Shown piece after piece: positions 8,296 through 14,842 of a stretch of DNA of 23,077 nt; positions within the stretch are counted from its first letter, which is position 1; each line of letters opens with the position of its first letter. A program made the position numbers and the translations under genes. Below the pieces are notes generated by a model that saw only the letters and a list, made by a program, of their open reading frames with translations, ran no database searches and had not been told where the DNA came from. This DNA is from an uncultured Christensenella sp. (lineage in GTDB: Bacteria; Bacillota; Clostridia; Christensenellales; UBA3700). Where the stretch lies: positions 1 through 23,077 of the forward strand of contig CAJTYW010000019.1 in NCBI GenBank assembly GCA_910583995.1. Reading direction: 5' to 3'.

Positions 8296-8874
8296 CTAAA
8301 ACAGCATATCTGCAATTTGTGTTTCACACTCTTCTTTGATACTCATAAGTTCCATATCAAATGACAAATTTTTGTCGGAATTTTTACCTGCCAAAATAAC
8401 GCCACCATTAAAAGTGCCATACTCTTTAGCTAGCGTAAGCTTAATACCAAGCTTTTTTGCCATATCGTCAATAAACTTTTGAGTTATTCTTGTTTTATCA
8501 ATTTCCGAAATAATAACAGTGTCACCATCTTCTGCATATTTTTTCAATATGCTTTCTATAATGGCAAGATACCTTTTTTTGTCAAGCTTGGATAATTCTA
8601 ACAAGGCTTTTTCAAATACGCTGTCAACAGCCTGTGCTTTGGCGTTCATCAAAATCTTTTTAGCATCAAGCCCGCTTACAACAACACTGCGTCTTATTAT
8701 CTCGTCATAACTTGCGGCAAGGGTACTTTCAAACTCAGCCACTTTGGCAGCAGCGTCCTGCTCTGCCTTAGCAACTATTTCATTTGCAGTATTATTTGCA
8801 CTATCCAAATTATTTTTGATAATTGCAGCGTTATCTGCTATTATTTTGTCTAAAATAACTTTACTGCTATTCAT
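8296..8874 (-). CDS. atpE: V-type ATPase subunit E (peripheral stalk)
   Basis: A 192-residue peripheral stalk subunit. The N-terminal ~80 residues form a long Ala/Glu/Lys-rich helix (ADNAAIIKNNLDSANNTANEIVAKAEQDAAA) that pairs with subunit H/G. The C-terminal globular part, with the GGVILAGKNSDKNLSFD strand-turn characteristic of the family, contacts subunit B. It lies 14 nt after atpK and 8 nt before atpC. Together with the small coiled-coil gene at the head of the V-ATPase block it makes the stator. Sequence is divergent, as usual for this subunit, but context makes the call firm. Confidence 0.92.
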   Translation of the reverse strand: MNSSKVILDKIIADNAAIIKNNLDSANNTANEIVAKAEQDAAAKVAEFESTLAASYDEIIRRSVVVSGLDAKKILMNAKAQAVDSVFEKALLELSKLDKKRYLAIIESILKKYAEDGDTVIISEIDKTRITQKFIDDMAKKLGIKLTLAKEYGTFNGGVILAGKNSDKNLSFDMELMSIKEECETQIADMLF

Positions 8875-8888
8875 AATATATCCTTAAA

Positions 8889-9359
8889 TCAAATTTGATA
8901 CATAAATACAGCTAAGAAAGAAATCAACAATGCAAGCAAAGCATAAGTCTCAACCATTGCTGTAATAGTAATACCTTTACCAAATGCTTCTGGTCTTTTT
9001 GCAATCATAGCGATATTGCTTGCAGCAACTTTACCTTGATAAATACCAGAAATCAAACCAACAATAGCCATTGGAAGACAGCCTGCCATAATTGCTAAAC
9101 CTTGAGCATCAGTAAGTGTTGCCATCTCTCCAAACAAGTTGATTTTAATAAATACGATGAATGCAATTATCAATCCGTAAATACCTTGAGTACCTGGCAA
9201 TAGTTCCAAAATCAAAGCTTTTGAAAACTTATCTGGGTCTTCGGCAGTAAGTCCTGCTGCTGCTTGTCCTGCCAAGCCTACGCCTACAGCAGAACCTATT
9301 CCTGCAAATACGGCAGCTAGTGCTGCACCTAAAATTGCATAAAATATTCCTAAACTCAT
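8889..9359 (-). CDS. atpK: V-type ATPase subunit K (c-ring proteolipid), predicted Na+-binding
   Basis: A 156-residue membrane proteolipid with two tandem helical hairpins (four spans), the same length as E. hirae NtpK. Ion-site residues correspond one for one: Leu54, Thr57, Gln58 and Tyr61 in LLPGTQGIY match E. hirae L61, T64, Q65 and Y68. Gln108 (SGIYQGK) matches Q110, and the essential Glu137 (MVETYA) matches E139. This set is the known Na+ coordination site, so the ring is predicted to bind Na+ rather than H+. Only the second hairpin has the central carboxylate, as in other duplicated c subunits. Glu52 replaces a Gln seen near this point in E. hirae. A very strong AGGAGGAG ribosome binding site (9366-9373) fits the need for many copies per complex. 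Confidence 0.96.
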   Translation of the reverse strand: MSLGIFYAILGAALAAVFAGIGSAVGVGLAGQAAAGLTAEDPDKFSKALILELLPGTQGIYGLIIAFIVFIKINLFGEMATLTDAQGLAIMAGCLPMAIVGLISGIYQGKVAASNIAMIAKRPEAFGKGITITAMVETYALLALLISFLAVFMYQI

Positions 9360-9427
9360 TTTTAACTCCTCCTGAAATGAAGTTTGTTTTTTATTTATAA
9401 TCTTTGTGATTTAGCTTTAAAAAAGCA

Positions 9428-9436
9428 ATTATCACA
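9428..9436 (-). promoter_or_regulatory. Possible internal extended -10 promoter before atpK
   Basis: In the 123-nt gap between atpI and atpK the minus strand has TGTGATAAT, an extended -10 (TGn plus GATAAT, 5/6) about 70 nt upstream of the atpK start. There is no good -35. It could boost c-ring expression, but AT-rich DNA gives such matches by chance. Confidence 0.25.
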
Positions 9437-9482
9437 CTACTATAACTTAATTAATGCCGATTTTTGATAGTTTTTTTACTTA

Positions 9483-11543
9483 TCAACCGACTTTTTTTGC
9501 TTTTGCTGTTTTGTTATCCGCAACCTGCTCTAAAGTGAAATTGTAATGTTTCATACTACTTCCAAGTGGTACAAACAATTTGCCGCCGCCTTCATAAAAC
9601 TTTCCAAAGAACTCAACAAATTGCAACCTTGAATTATGAACATAAGCACCCAAAGTATTAATTGCGATATTAAACAAATGTCCTACAAGCAACAAGAATA
9701 TTGCTACTACATATCCAACTACAGGCAAAATCTGAATCATTACCATTGCTATTTGGTTAAATACCATTGCAATAACGCCTGTTGCAAGTCCTAGTCCGAA
9801 CAATCTTGTATAGCTTAACAAATCACTGAAAAAGTTGATTATGCTATAAAGGTTACCAAACGCACCCGATACAATCTTAACACCTTTTTTATGAAGACCG
9901 CCTGCTACCATAAGTCCAAAAAGACCGATTACAAGCATACTTATACCACTATATCTTAATGCCAAGTTACCTTTTATCAAAAAGGCTTCCAAAGCAAACA
10001 AGCCAATACCACCAAGCAATACATACCAGCTAAACACACCAAATATTGCATCAAATGGTTTTCTTGCTTTAAATAATGCGTAAGCATTAATACCCATACC
10101 GACTAGCATTTGGAAAATACCAAGTCCCAATGACAAAGCAAGCATCATCGTTGGCTTTTGCAAAGGACTGAACCAATACCAGTATGAACTACCTTCAGGG
10201 AACCCGAACCAACCATTTATCACATTTGTATCAATACCAAAATATCCGCCAAACAATATACCCCATATAATTGTTGATAAACCGCCTGCAAATATAATTT
10301 TGACAAGGCTCATTTCGTGCTTTCTAGGCTTTTTAATCGCAAGCATAATACCTGCACCCAACGCCATAAGCAATCCATATCCCGCATCACTAATCATTAC
10401 ACCAAAGAATAGTATAAAGAAAAATGCTACAAACGGATTAGGGTCAATTTCTTTATAGTTCGGCACGCTAAACATATTTGTTACACTCTCGTAAGATGTA
10501 ACCACTGAGTTATTCATTGTATATGTCGGTGGAATTTCATCTTCTATAGGCTCTCTTGTGTAAAAATACAAAGCAAGCGGACTTTCTTCCAATGTGGTAA
10601 CAATAGTTTCTTCGCAAGATGTAGGATACCAACATTCAAACATAAATGAGCTTTTTGTCTCAAACATTAACTTTTCTGTTTGAAGTTTTTGCATTTCCAC
10701 ATTATAAAAATCTTGCAACAACTTACATTTATTATCAAACTCATTTGTAATATAATCTCTTGCAACAACTTCTGCAACGTGATTTATCTCAAATTCCAAT
10801 TGTTTAATTTCAATTTCCAAATCGGATATTTTAGTTTTTGGAATTTCGTTTATGTTAAGATTATTTTGTACAAATTCCAAATCTGCAAGCTTAGACAAAA
10901 TTTCTTCGCTACTCTCTCTTAAACATAAAACCGCTATTGCACAAATTTGACCTTCGCCAAAAATTTCAATTACGCTATCAGGAAAAGCATTTTGTATCTC
11001 TAAAGCCTGTTCCGCTTTAGACTTTGGCAGTTGTCCCAAAATAGCATCTGAGTGTTTAGTACCACAAAAATCTGTAAACTTACAATTCAAATCTTTATAA
11101 ATTGATACTTGTGCCAGTAAGCTTTTTGCTTTTGCAAGTTTTGATTTAAACTCTATAAGTTCACTTTTCATTTGCTCTAAACCTGCAATTTTATCATAAA
11201 CTTCAAACTCCCAGTCTTTTGAGTTACAAAAGTCTTCAAAAGCTATCTCCGGCTTTCTCTCAAGCATATTAGGCTTTTCAAGTTTAATATCAAGCACTTT
11301 CTTTTTTATCAAGCTGTTTATGACAACTTTTTGCTCTTTTATAAATTCTTTTGCAAAGTCAAGCTTAGCAAGTTTCAAAGTAATCTCATCAAACTCGCTC
11401 TCATTTATTTGGCTTTTCTCCAAAAAATCACATTTACATTCAGTCACTTCAAGACAGCCAAGCTTTGTAAGACTCTTAAGCAACTGTTTTCTGTCACCTG
11501 TGTTTCCAACGCCTATTAACTTTTTCATAGTTGCATTAGGCAT
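9483..11543 (-). CDS. atpI: V-type ATPase subunit I (a-subunit, stator and ion channel half)
   Basis: A 686-residue subunit I. The N-terminal cytoplasmic half (about 1-340) has coiled-coil segments that bind the peripheral stalks. The C-terminal half carries about seven to eight membrane helices and forms the ion half-channels against the K ring. Two conserved arginines expected to face the ring carboxylate are present: Arg580 in LLSYTRLFGLGLA and Arg639 in HNSRLQFVEFFGKFYEGG. The family signature PNYKEIDPNPFVAFFFILFFGVMISDAGYG is intact apart from normal variation. It overlaps the preceding small coiled-coil gene by 8 nt. It is slightly longer than the ~650-residue norm, mostly in the soluble domain. 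Identification is secure. Confidence 0.96.
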   Translation of the reverse strand: MPNATMKKLIGVGNTGDRKQLLKSLTKLGCLEVTECKCDFLEKSQINESEFDEITLKLAKLDFAKEFIKEQKVVINSLIKKKVLDIKLEKPNMLERKPEIAFEDFCNSKDWEFEVYDKIAGLEQMKSELIEFKSKLAKAKSLLAQVSIYKDLNCKFTDFCGTKHSDAILGQLPKSKAEQALEIQNAFPDSVIEIFGEGQICAIAVLCLRESSEEILSKLADLEFVQNNLNINEIPKTKISDLEIEIKQLEFEINHVAEVVARDYITNEFDNKCKLLQDFYNVEMQKLQTEKLMFETKSSFMFECWYPTSCEETIVTTLEESPLALYFYTREPIEDEIPPTYTMNNSVVTSYESVTNMFSVPNYKEIDPNPFVAFFFILFFGVMISDAGYGLLMALGAGIMLAIKKPRKHEMSLVKIIFAGGLSTIIWGILFGGYFGIDTNVINGWFGFPEGSSYWYWFSPLQKPTMMLALSLGLGIFQMLVGMGINAYALFKARKPFDAIFGVFSWYVLLGGIGLFALEAFLIKGNLALRYSGISMLVIGLFGLMVAGGLHKKGVKIVSGAFGNLYSIINFFSDLLSYTRLFGLGLATGVIAMVFNQIAMVMIQILPVVGYVVAIFLLLVGHLFNIAINTLGAYVHNSRLQFVEFFGKFYEGGGKLFVPLGSSMKHYNFTLEQVADNKTAKAKKVG

Positions 11544-11856
11544 ATCTTGTTTCTAACCTCCCAATTATATCGGTTACAATTTTATCACTATTTGTTTGTG
11601 CGTTTTCAATAATTTTTTCCGCATTCTCTTTTGCATCGCTTATTATTTTATCGCACTTTGTTTTAGCATCTTTATTTGCTTTTTCTTGATTTTTTAAAGC
11701 AAGCTCTTTAATTTTCTCTTCCGCCTTTTCATTAATAGCTACAGCTTTCTCTTTTGCTTTAAGTACAATATCTTTGCTCTCTTGCACGCTTAATCTGACT
11801 TTTGCGTCCTGCTCTTTTTCCAAAGCAACAATCTCTTGCAATAAATCTTCAATCAT
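11536..11856 (-). CDS. atpH: V-type ATPase peripheral-stalk subunit H/G
   Basis: A 106-residue, almost continuous coiled coil rich in Lys, Glu and Ala (repeated ...AKEKA...EKAEEKIKELALKNQEKA...). This is the form of the small stalk subunit called G in Thermus and F in E. hirae, which pairs with subunit E. Sequence identity in such coils is uninformative; the call rests on size, heptad-like pattern and place at the head of the V-ATPase block directly before atpI (8-nt overlap). AAGGAG lies shortly before the ATG. It begins 3 nt after the rpiB stop, so it shares the rpiB transcript. Confidence 0.88.
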   Translation of the reverse strand: MIEDLLQEIVALEKEQDAKVRLSVQESKDIVLKAKEKAVAINEKAEEKIKELALKNQEKANKDAKTKCDKIISDAKENAEKIIENAQTNSDKIVTDIIGRLETRYA

Positions 11857-11859
11857 ACC

Positions 11860-12303
11860 TTACTCCTTATTTTCAATCTCTGTAAACATATTAATTCTGT
11901 TTATATGTCTGCCACCTTCAAATGGTGTATCAAGCCAAGTTTCCAATATCTGTACTGCCTTTTCAGGTGTTACAACTCTTCCGCCCATAGCTAAAATATT
12001 TGAATTATTGTGCATAGCTGTCATTTTTGCAGTATACTCGTCGTGACATAACGCACATCTTATCCCTTTAACCTTATTTGCAGCAATGCTTATTCCAATT
12101 CCAGTACCGCACATAACAATACCTTTATCGCACTCACCTTTTGCAACCAACCTTGCAACCTTCTCTCCAAAAACAGGATAATCAACACTATCAGTCGAAT
12201 TTGTACCGCAGTCAACAATCTCAATGCCACGCTTTTTAAGACAATTAGCAACACTTTCCTTCAAAACAAATCCACCGTGGTCACAGCCAATAGCAATTTT
12301 CAT
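11860..12303 (-). CDS. rpiB: Ribose-5-phosphate isomerase B
   Basis: A 147-residue cytoplasmic enzyme that interconverts ribose 5-phosphate and ribulose 5-phosphate in the pentose phosphate pathway. Key residues of the RpiB/LacA family are visible: Asp8-His9 in GCDHGG, the catalytic base Cys65 with Thr67 in MCGTGIG, and His98 in MHNNSN. Length is normal. AAGGCGGTG precedes the ATG. A strong promoter lies 45-73 nt upstream, and only 3 nt separate the stop from the first V-ATPase gene, so rpiB is the first gene of the ten-gene ATPase transcript. The neighbours upstream (ywlE, ywlC) reproduce the Bacillus ywlC-ywlE-ywlF order, in which ywlF is rpiB. Some RpiB-like proteins act on allose 6-phosphate, but the context favours ribose 5-phosphate. 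Confidence 0.95.
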   Translation of the reverse strand: MKIAIGCDHGGFVLKESVANCLKKRGIEIVDCGTNSTDSVDYPVFGEKVARLVAKGECDKGIVMCGTGIGISIAANKVKGIRCALCHDEYTAKMTAMHNNSNILAMGGRVVTPEKAVQILETWLDTPFEGGRHINRINMFTEIENKE

Positions 12304-12347
12304 AAAACACCGCCTTAAATAATTTTATCCAATATTTACTAAATTTC

Positions 12348-12376
12348 ATTATACTACATAACCTTTAATTTTACAA
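12348..12376 (-). promoter_or_regulatory. Sigma-A promoter of the rpiB-V-ATPase operon
   Basis: The minus strand shows TTGTAA (12371-12376), a 17-nt spacer and a perfect TATAAT (12348-12353). The ATG of rpiB is about 45 nt downstream. It lies in the 144-nt gap after ywlE and is the best promoter upstream of the ATPase genes. Confidence 0.85.
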
Positions 12377-12447
12377 TAGTAAATTTCAAAATTTTACATT
12401 AATTAATAAAAACTATAGTTATAATAGACAAACAATGTCTAAATTGT

Positions 12448-12888
12448 TTACTTTTTTGTCAGTTTTTGAGCTATAATAGGAATGCCCTTTTGTATTTTTT
12501 CTCTACACTCTCTATAAACATCTAGTCCCAAACAATAAGGGTCATTTATCTCGCCTAAACCAGTGATTTCATTAAAGCTTTTTACTTTATCGTCCGCTTT
12601 AAAGTGATAAATCAATGCATCTTTATGACTTTTTGTCATTGCAATTATTATATCAGCATCAAACAAATCACGCAAAGTAAAAGATTTAGATTTGTGCAAA
12701 CTTGCATCAATACCAATCTCTTGCAAAGCTTTATATGAGTTTTCGGAAATTGATTTTCCGTTCGAACAAGCAAGTCCCCTAGACTCAACATCTATATCAA
12801 GCTTATTCTTTTTGCAGTAGTCACGCATAATATATTCTGCTAATGGCGACCTACAAGTATTCCCTGTGCAAACAAATATAATTTTCAT
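12448..12888 (-). CDS. ywlE: Low-molecular-weight phosphatase, probable protein arginine phosphatase YwlE
   Basis: A 146-residue cytoplasmic phosphatase of the low-molecular-weight PTP fold. The P-loop is CTGNTCRS with nucleophile Cys7 and Arg13. The general acid is Asp116 in NDPY. Residue 11 is Thr, the position that in Geobacillus/Bacillus YwlE gives specificity for phosphoarginine over phosphotyrosine, so the predicted role is to remove arginine phosphate placed by a McsB-type kinase. McsB itself is not in the window. The gene overlaps the sua5 stop by 4 nt (ATGA), indicating coupling. After its stop there is only a weak 6-bp hairpin and then the rpiB promoter. Confidence 0.92.
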   Translation of the reverse strand: MKIIFVCTGNTCRSPLAEYIMRDYCKKNKLDIDVESRGLACSNGKSISENSYKALQEIGIDASLHKSKSFTLRDLFDADIIIAMTKSHKDALIYHFKADDKVKSFNEITGLGEINDPYCLGLDVYRECREKIQKGIPIIAQKLTKK

Positions 12889-13874
12889 ACTATTTTTCCC
12901 CCGCTAGCTTTAAGCACTCTGTTCATTACAGATTTGCACAATCCGTTATCCCCCAAGTCAATACAAATAATGTATTCACAAACTTTTTCTATATCTCGCA
13001 TAGTTTTGTATATGTTGCGACATACTTCTTTGTCGTTTTCGCCTAAATTTACAAATCTTCTGCTTCCCATCATTCCTGCAGCTTGTCCCCTTATTAAAGC
13101 AACAACATCAACACCATTTTTGCTTTTGCTGTCATATTCTGCAAGCAAACTTTCCATATCTTTTGCCACAACCATAGGCACAGTCGGTGCATAATGTTTA
13201 TATTTCATTCCCGGTGCAGGAGCAGTACTTATAATCTCACCTTTGTGAGTGCGAACACTACCTACAACTTCCGCAAGCATTTCAGGTGTAATAGCACCTG
13301 GACGCAATATAGTAGGAATATCCCCCGTCAAATCCAATACAGTTGACTCAATCCCCACTTCCGAATCCCCGCCGTCAATAATAAGCGGTATACGCCCTTT
13401 CATATCTTCATACACGTGCAGTGCGGTTGTAGGGCTTACCCTTGTGCTTGCATTTGCAGAAGGTGCAGCAATAGGCACTCCTGCTTTTTCAATAAACTCT
13501 CGTGCTATTTCCGACTTTGGCATTCTTATACCTACCGTCTTAAGCCCTGCAGTTACACTACTTGGCACTATATCACTTTTAGGAAACAACAAAGTTATAG
13601 GACCTGGCATAAATTTTTCCACAACCCTTTTATTTCTCTCGCTAAACTCAGAAACAAGCGGATAAATATCTTCTATTTTAGATATATGAACAATTAGCGG
13701 ATTATCTGCAGGTCTACCTTTTGCCGCATAAATTTTTGATACACAAGTAGGGTCAAGTGCGTTACCGCCCAACCCATAAACCGTTTCAGTAGGAAAAGCT
13801 ACCACTTCTCCTGCTTTAATCAATTCTGCCCCCAATTCAATTGCTTGAGCTCCACTTTTTATCAATGTTTCCAT
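12885..13874 (-). CDS. ywlC: Threonylcarbamoyl-AMP synthase, Sua5/YwlC type
   Basis: A 329-residue two-domain Sua5. It makes L-threonylcarbamoyl-AMP from threonine, bicarbonate and ATP, the first step of N6-threonylcarbamoyladenosine (t6A37) on ANN-decoding tRNAs. The N-terminal YrdC domain (about 1-205) has PTETVYGLG at 28-36, the KGRPADNPL motif with Lys52 and Arg54, and the PSANASTRVSPT loop. A linker with PGMKYKHYAP leads into the small C-terminal Sua5 domain (about 230-329). The C-terminal domain separates it from short TsaC/YrdC enzymes. AGGTGA just before the ATG supports the start. It overlaps ywlE by 4 nt and lies 60 nt downstream of the ZIP gene, with no clear terminator between them. 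Confidence 0.95.
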   Translation of the reverse strand: METLIKSGAQAIELGAELIKAGEVVAFPTETVYGLGGNALDPTCVSKIYAAKGRPADNPLIVHISKIEDIYPLVSEFSERNKRVVEKFMPGPITLLFPKSDIVPSSVTAGLKTVGIRMPKSEIAREFIEKAGVPIAAPSANASTRVSPTTALHVYEDMKGRIPLIIDGGDSEVGIESTVLDLTGDIPTILRPGAITPEMLAEVVGSVRTHKGEIISTAPAPGMKYKHYAPTVPMVVAKDMESLLAEYDSKSKNGVDVVALIRGQAAGMMGSRRFVNLGENDKEVCRNIYKTMRDIEKVCEYIICIDLGDNGLCKSVMNRVLKASGGKIV

Positions 13875-13934
13875 TTTTCACCTAATCCTAAGTATGATAA
13901 AGATTATTTAACTAAATTTATATATATTTATAAC

Positions 13935-14708
13935 TTACACTAGTGTTGCAATTACCATTCCAAAAAGCAGTCCTGCCAAAGTCATTAGACCGCTGTTTTT
14001 ATTGTCGCTACTCCCCATCATTTCGCCAAACACTATTTGCAACATTGCACCTGCCGATAACGCAAGTAAAAAAGCAATAACTTGTTCAGAAATACCGCCT
14101 ACTAAAACACCTATGCCCCAACCTAATACGGTACACAAACCTGTAATTACTGCAAAAAACAAAATTTTATACCATTTTATTCCTATTTTAGCGGGTGGCA
14201 CACTCATTGCTATTCCTTCAGGAATATTATGAAGAGCAATTAATATTGCAGTTGATATCAACATTTCTTGTCCGTTTAATGCACCTAACGCAAAACCTTC
14301 GGGGATATTGTGCAAAGCAACCGCAAAAGCCGTAGTAAGATTTTTTATTAAACTAAGATTAATGTTTTTTCCGCTTTGCAAACTTTGTCCGCTAGTGGGA
14401 TTATTATCTTTTACCATTATAGCACATTTTGGTAATTTTGTACACATTCTTTTATCACTTATTTGACTTATTAGCAAAATTATGACTACACCTGCTAGTA
14501 ACCCAAAAAATACTGTAATAAATTCCGCTTTTTCAGTCGCATTTGGCAACAAATCAAAAAACACTACTGCAAGCATAAAACCACTTGCAAGACTTTCTGC
14601 GTACTTAACATATTTTTCCTGTTTATTTTGCATAAAAATTGCTAATAATGCTCCGAAAATCAGCCCTAAAAAGGCAAATACTATTGCCAACACACTCTCT
14701 GTACTCAT
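13935..14708 (-). CDS. ZIP-family divalent metal transporter
   Basis: A 257-residue integral membrane protein of the ZIP (ZupT/GufA-like) family, which imports zinc, iron or similar divalent metals. The two diagnostic metal-site helices are HNIPEGFALG (TM4) and HNIPEGIAMSVP (TM5). About eight hydrophobic spans are visible, with a variable cytoplasmic loop between TM3 and TM4. I chose the ATG at 14706-14708 (MSTESVLA...). An in-frame TTG at 14735 would add nine residues, but it is a weaker codon with no ribosome binding site. The chosen ATG also lacks a Shine-Dalgarno sequence, and a candidate -10 lies only 7 nt upstream, so a leaderless mRNA is possible. Metal specificity cannot be read from the sequence. 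No metal regulator gene lies nearby. Confidence 0.92.
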   Translation of the reverse strand: MSTESVLAIVFAFLGLIFGALLAIFMQNKQEKYVKYAESLASGFMLAVVFFDLLPNATEKAEFITVFFGLLAGVVIILLISQISDKRMCTKLPKCAIMVKDNNPTSGQSLQSGKNINLSLIKNLTTAFAVALHNIPEGFALGALNGQEMLISTAILIALHNIPEGIAMSVPPAKIGIKWYKILFFAVITGLCTVLGWGIGVLVGGISEQVIAFLLALSAGAMLQIVFGEMMGSSDNKNSGLMTLAGLLFGMVIATLV

Positions 14709-14715
14709 ACAATAA

Positions 14716-14745
14716 ATTATGCCGCAAATTAACAATATTTAACAA
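14716..14745 (-). promoter_or_regulatory. Candidate promoter of the ZIP gene (leaderless start)
   Basis: The minus strand has TTGTTA (14740-14745), an 18-nt spacer, and CATAAT (14716-14721). The predicted start of transcription falls at or within a base or two of the ATG at 14708. No Shine-Dalgarno sequence is visible. Confidence 0.45.
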
Positions 14746-14782
14746 AATGTTACAAAAAATTTATTAATTTTTATTAAAATAA

Positions 14783-14811
14783 TTTACTTTTATTATTTTC
14801 TGTGCTATATT
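14783..14811 (+). promoter_or_regulatory. Extended -10 promoter of the DUF1508 protein gene
   Basis: TTTACT (14783-14788), a 17-nt spacer, and TATATT (14806-14811) directly preceded by TGC, giving an extended -10. The leader to the ATG is about 25 nt and holds a GGAGG ribosome binding site. Confidence 0.7.
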
Positions 14812-14842
14812 TATAATAATAACAATTTTTGGAGGCAAATTC

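Noticed and set aside
14709..14735. TTG start adding nine residues to the ZIP protein
   Set aside because: Weak start codon, no ribosome binding site, and it would overlap the candidate -10 element; the ATG at 14708 begins a normal ZIP N-terminus.
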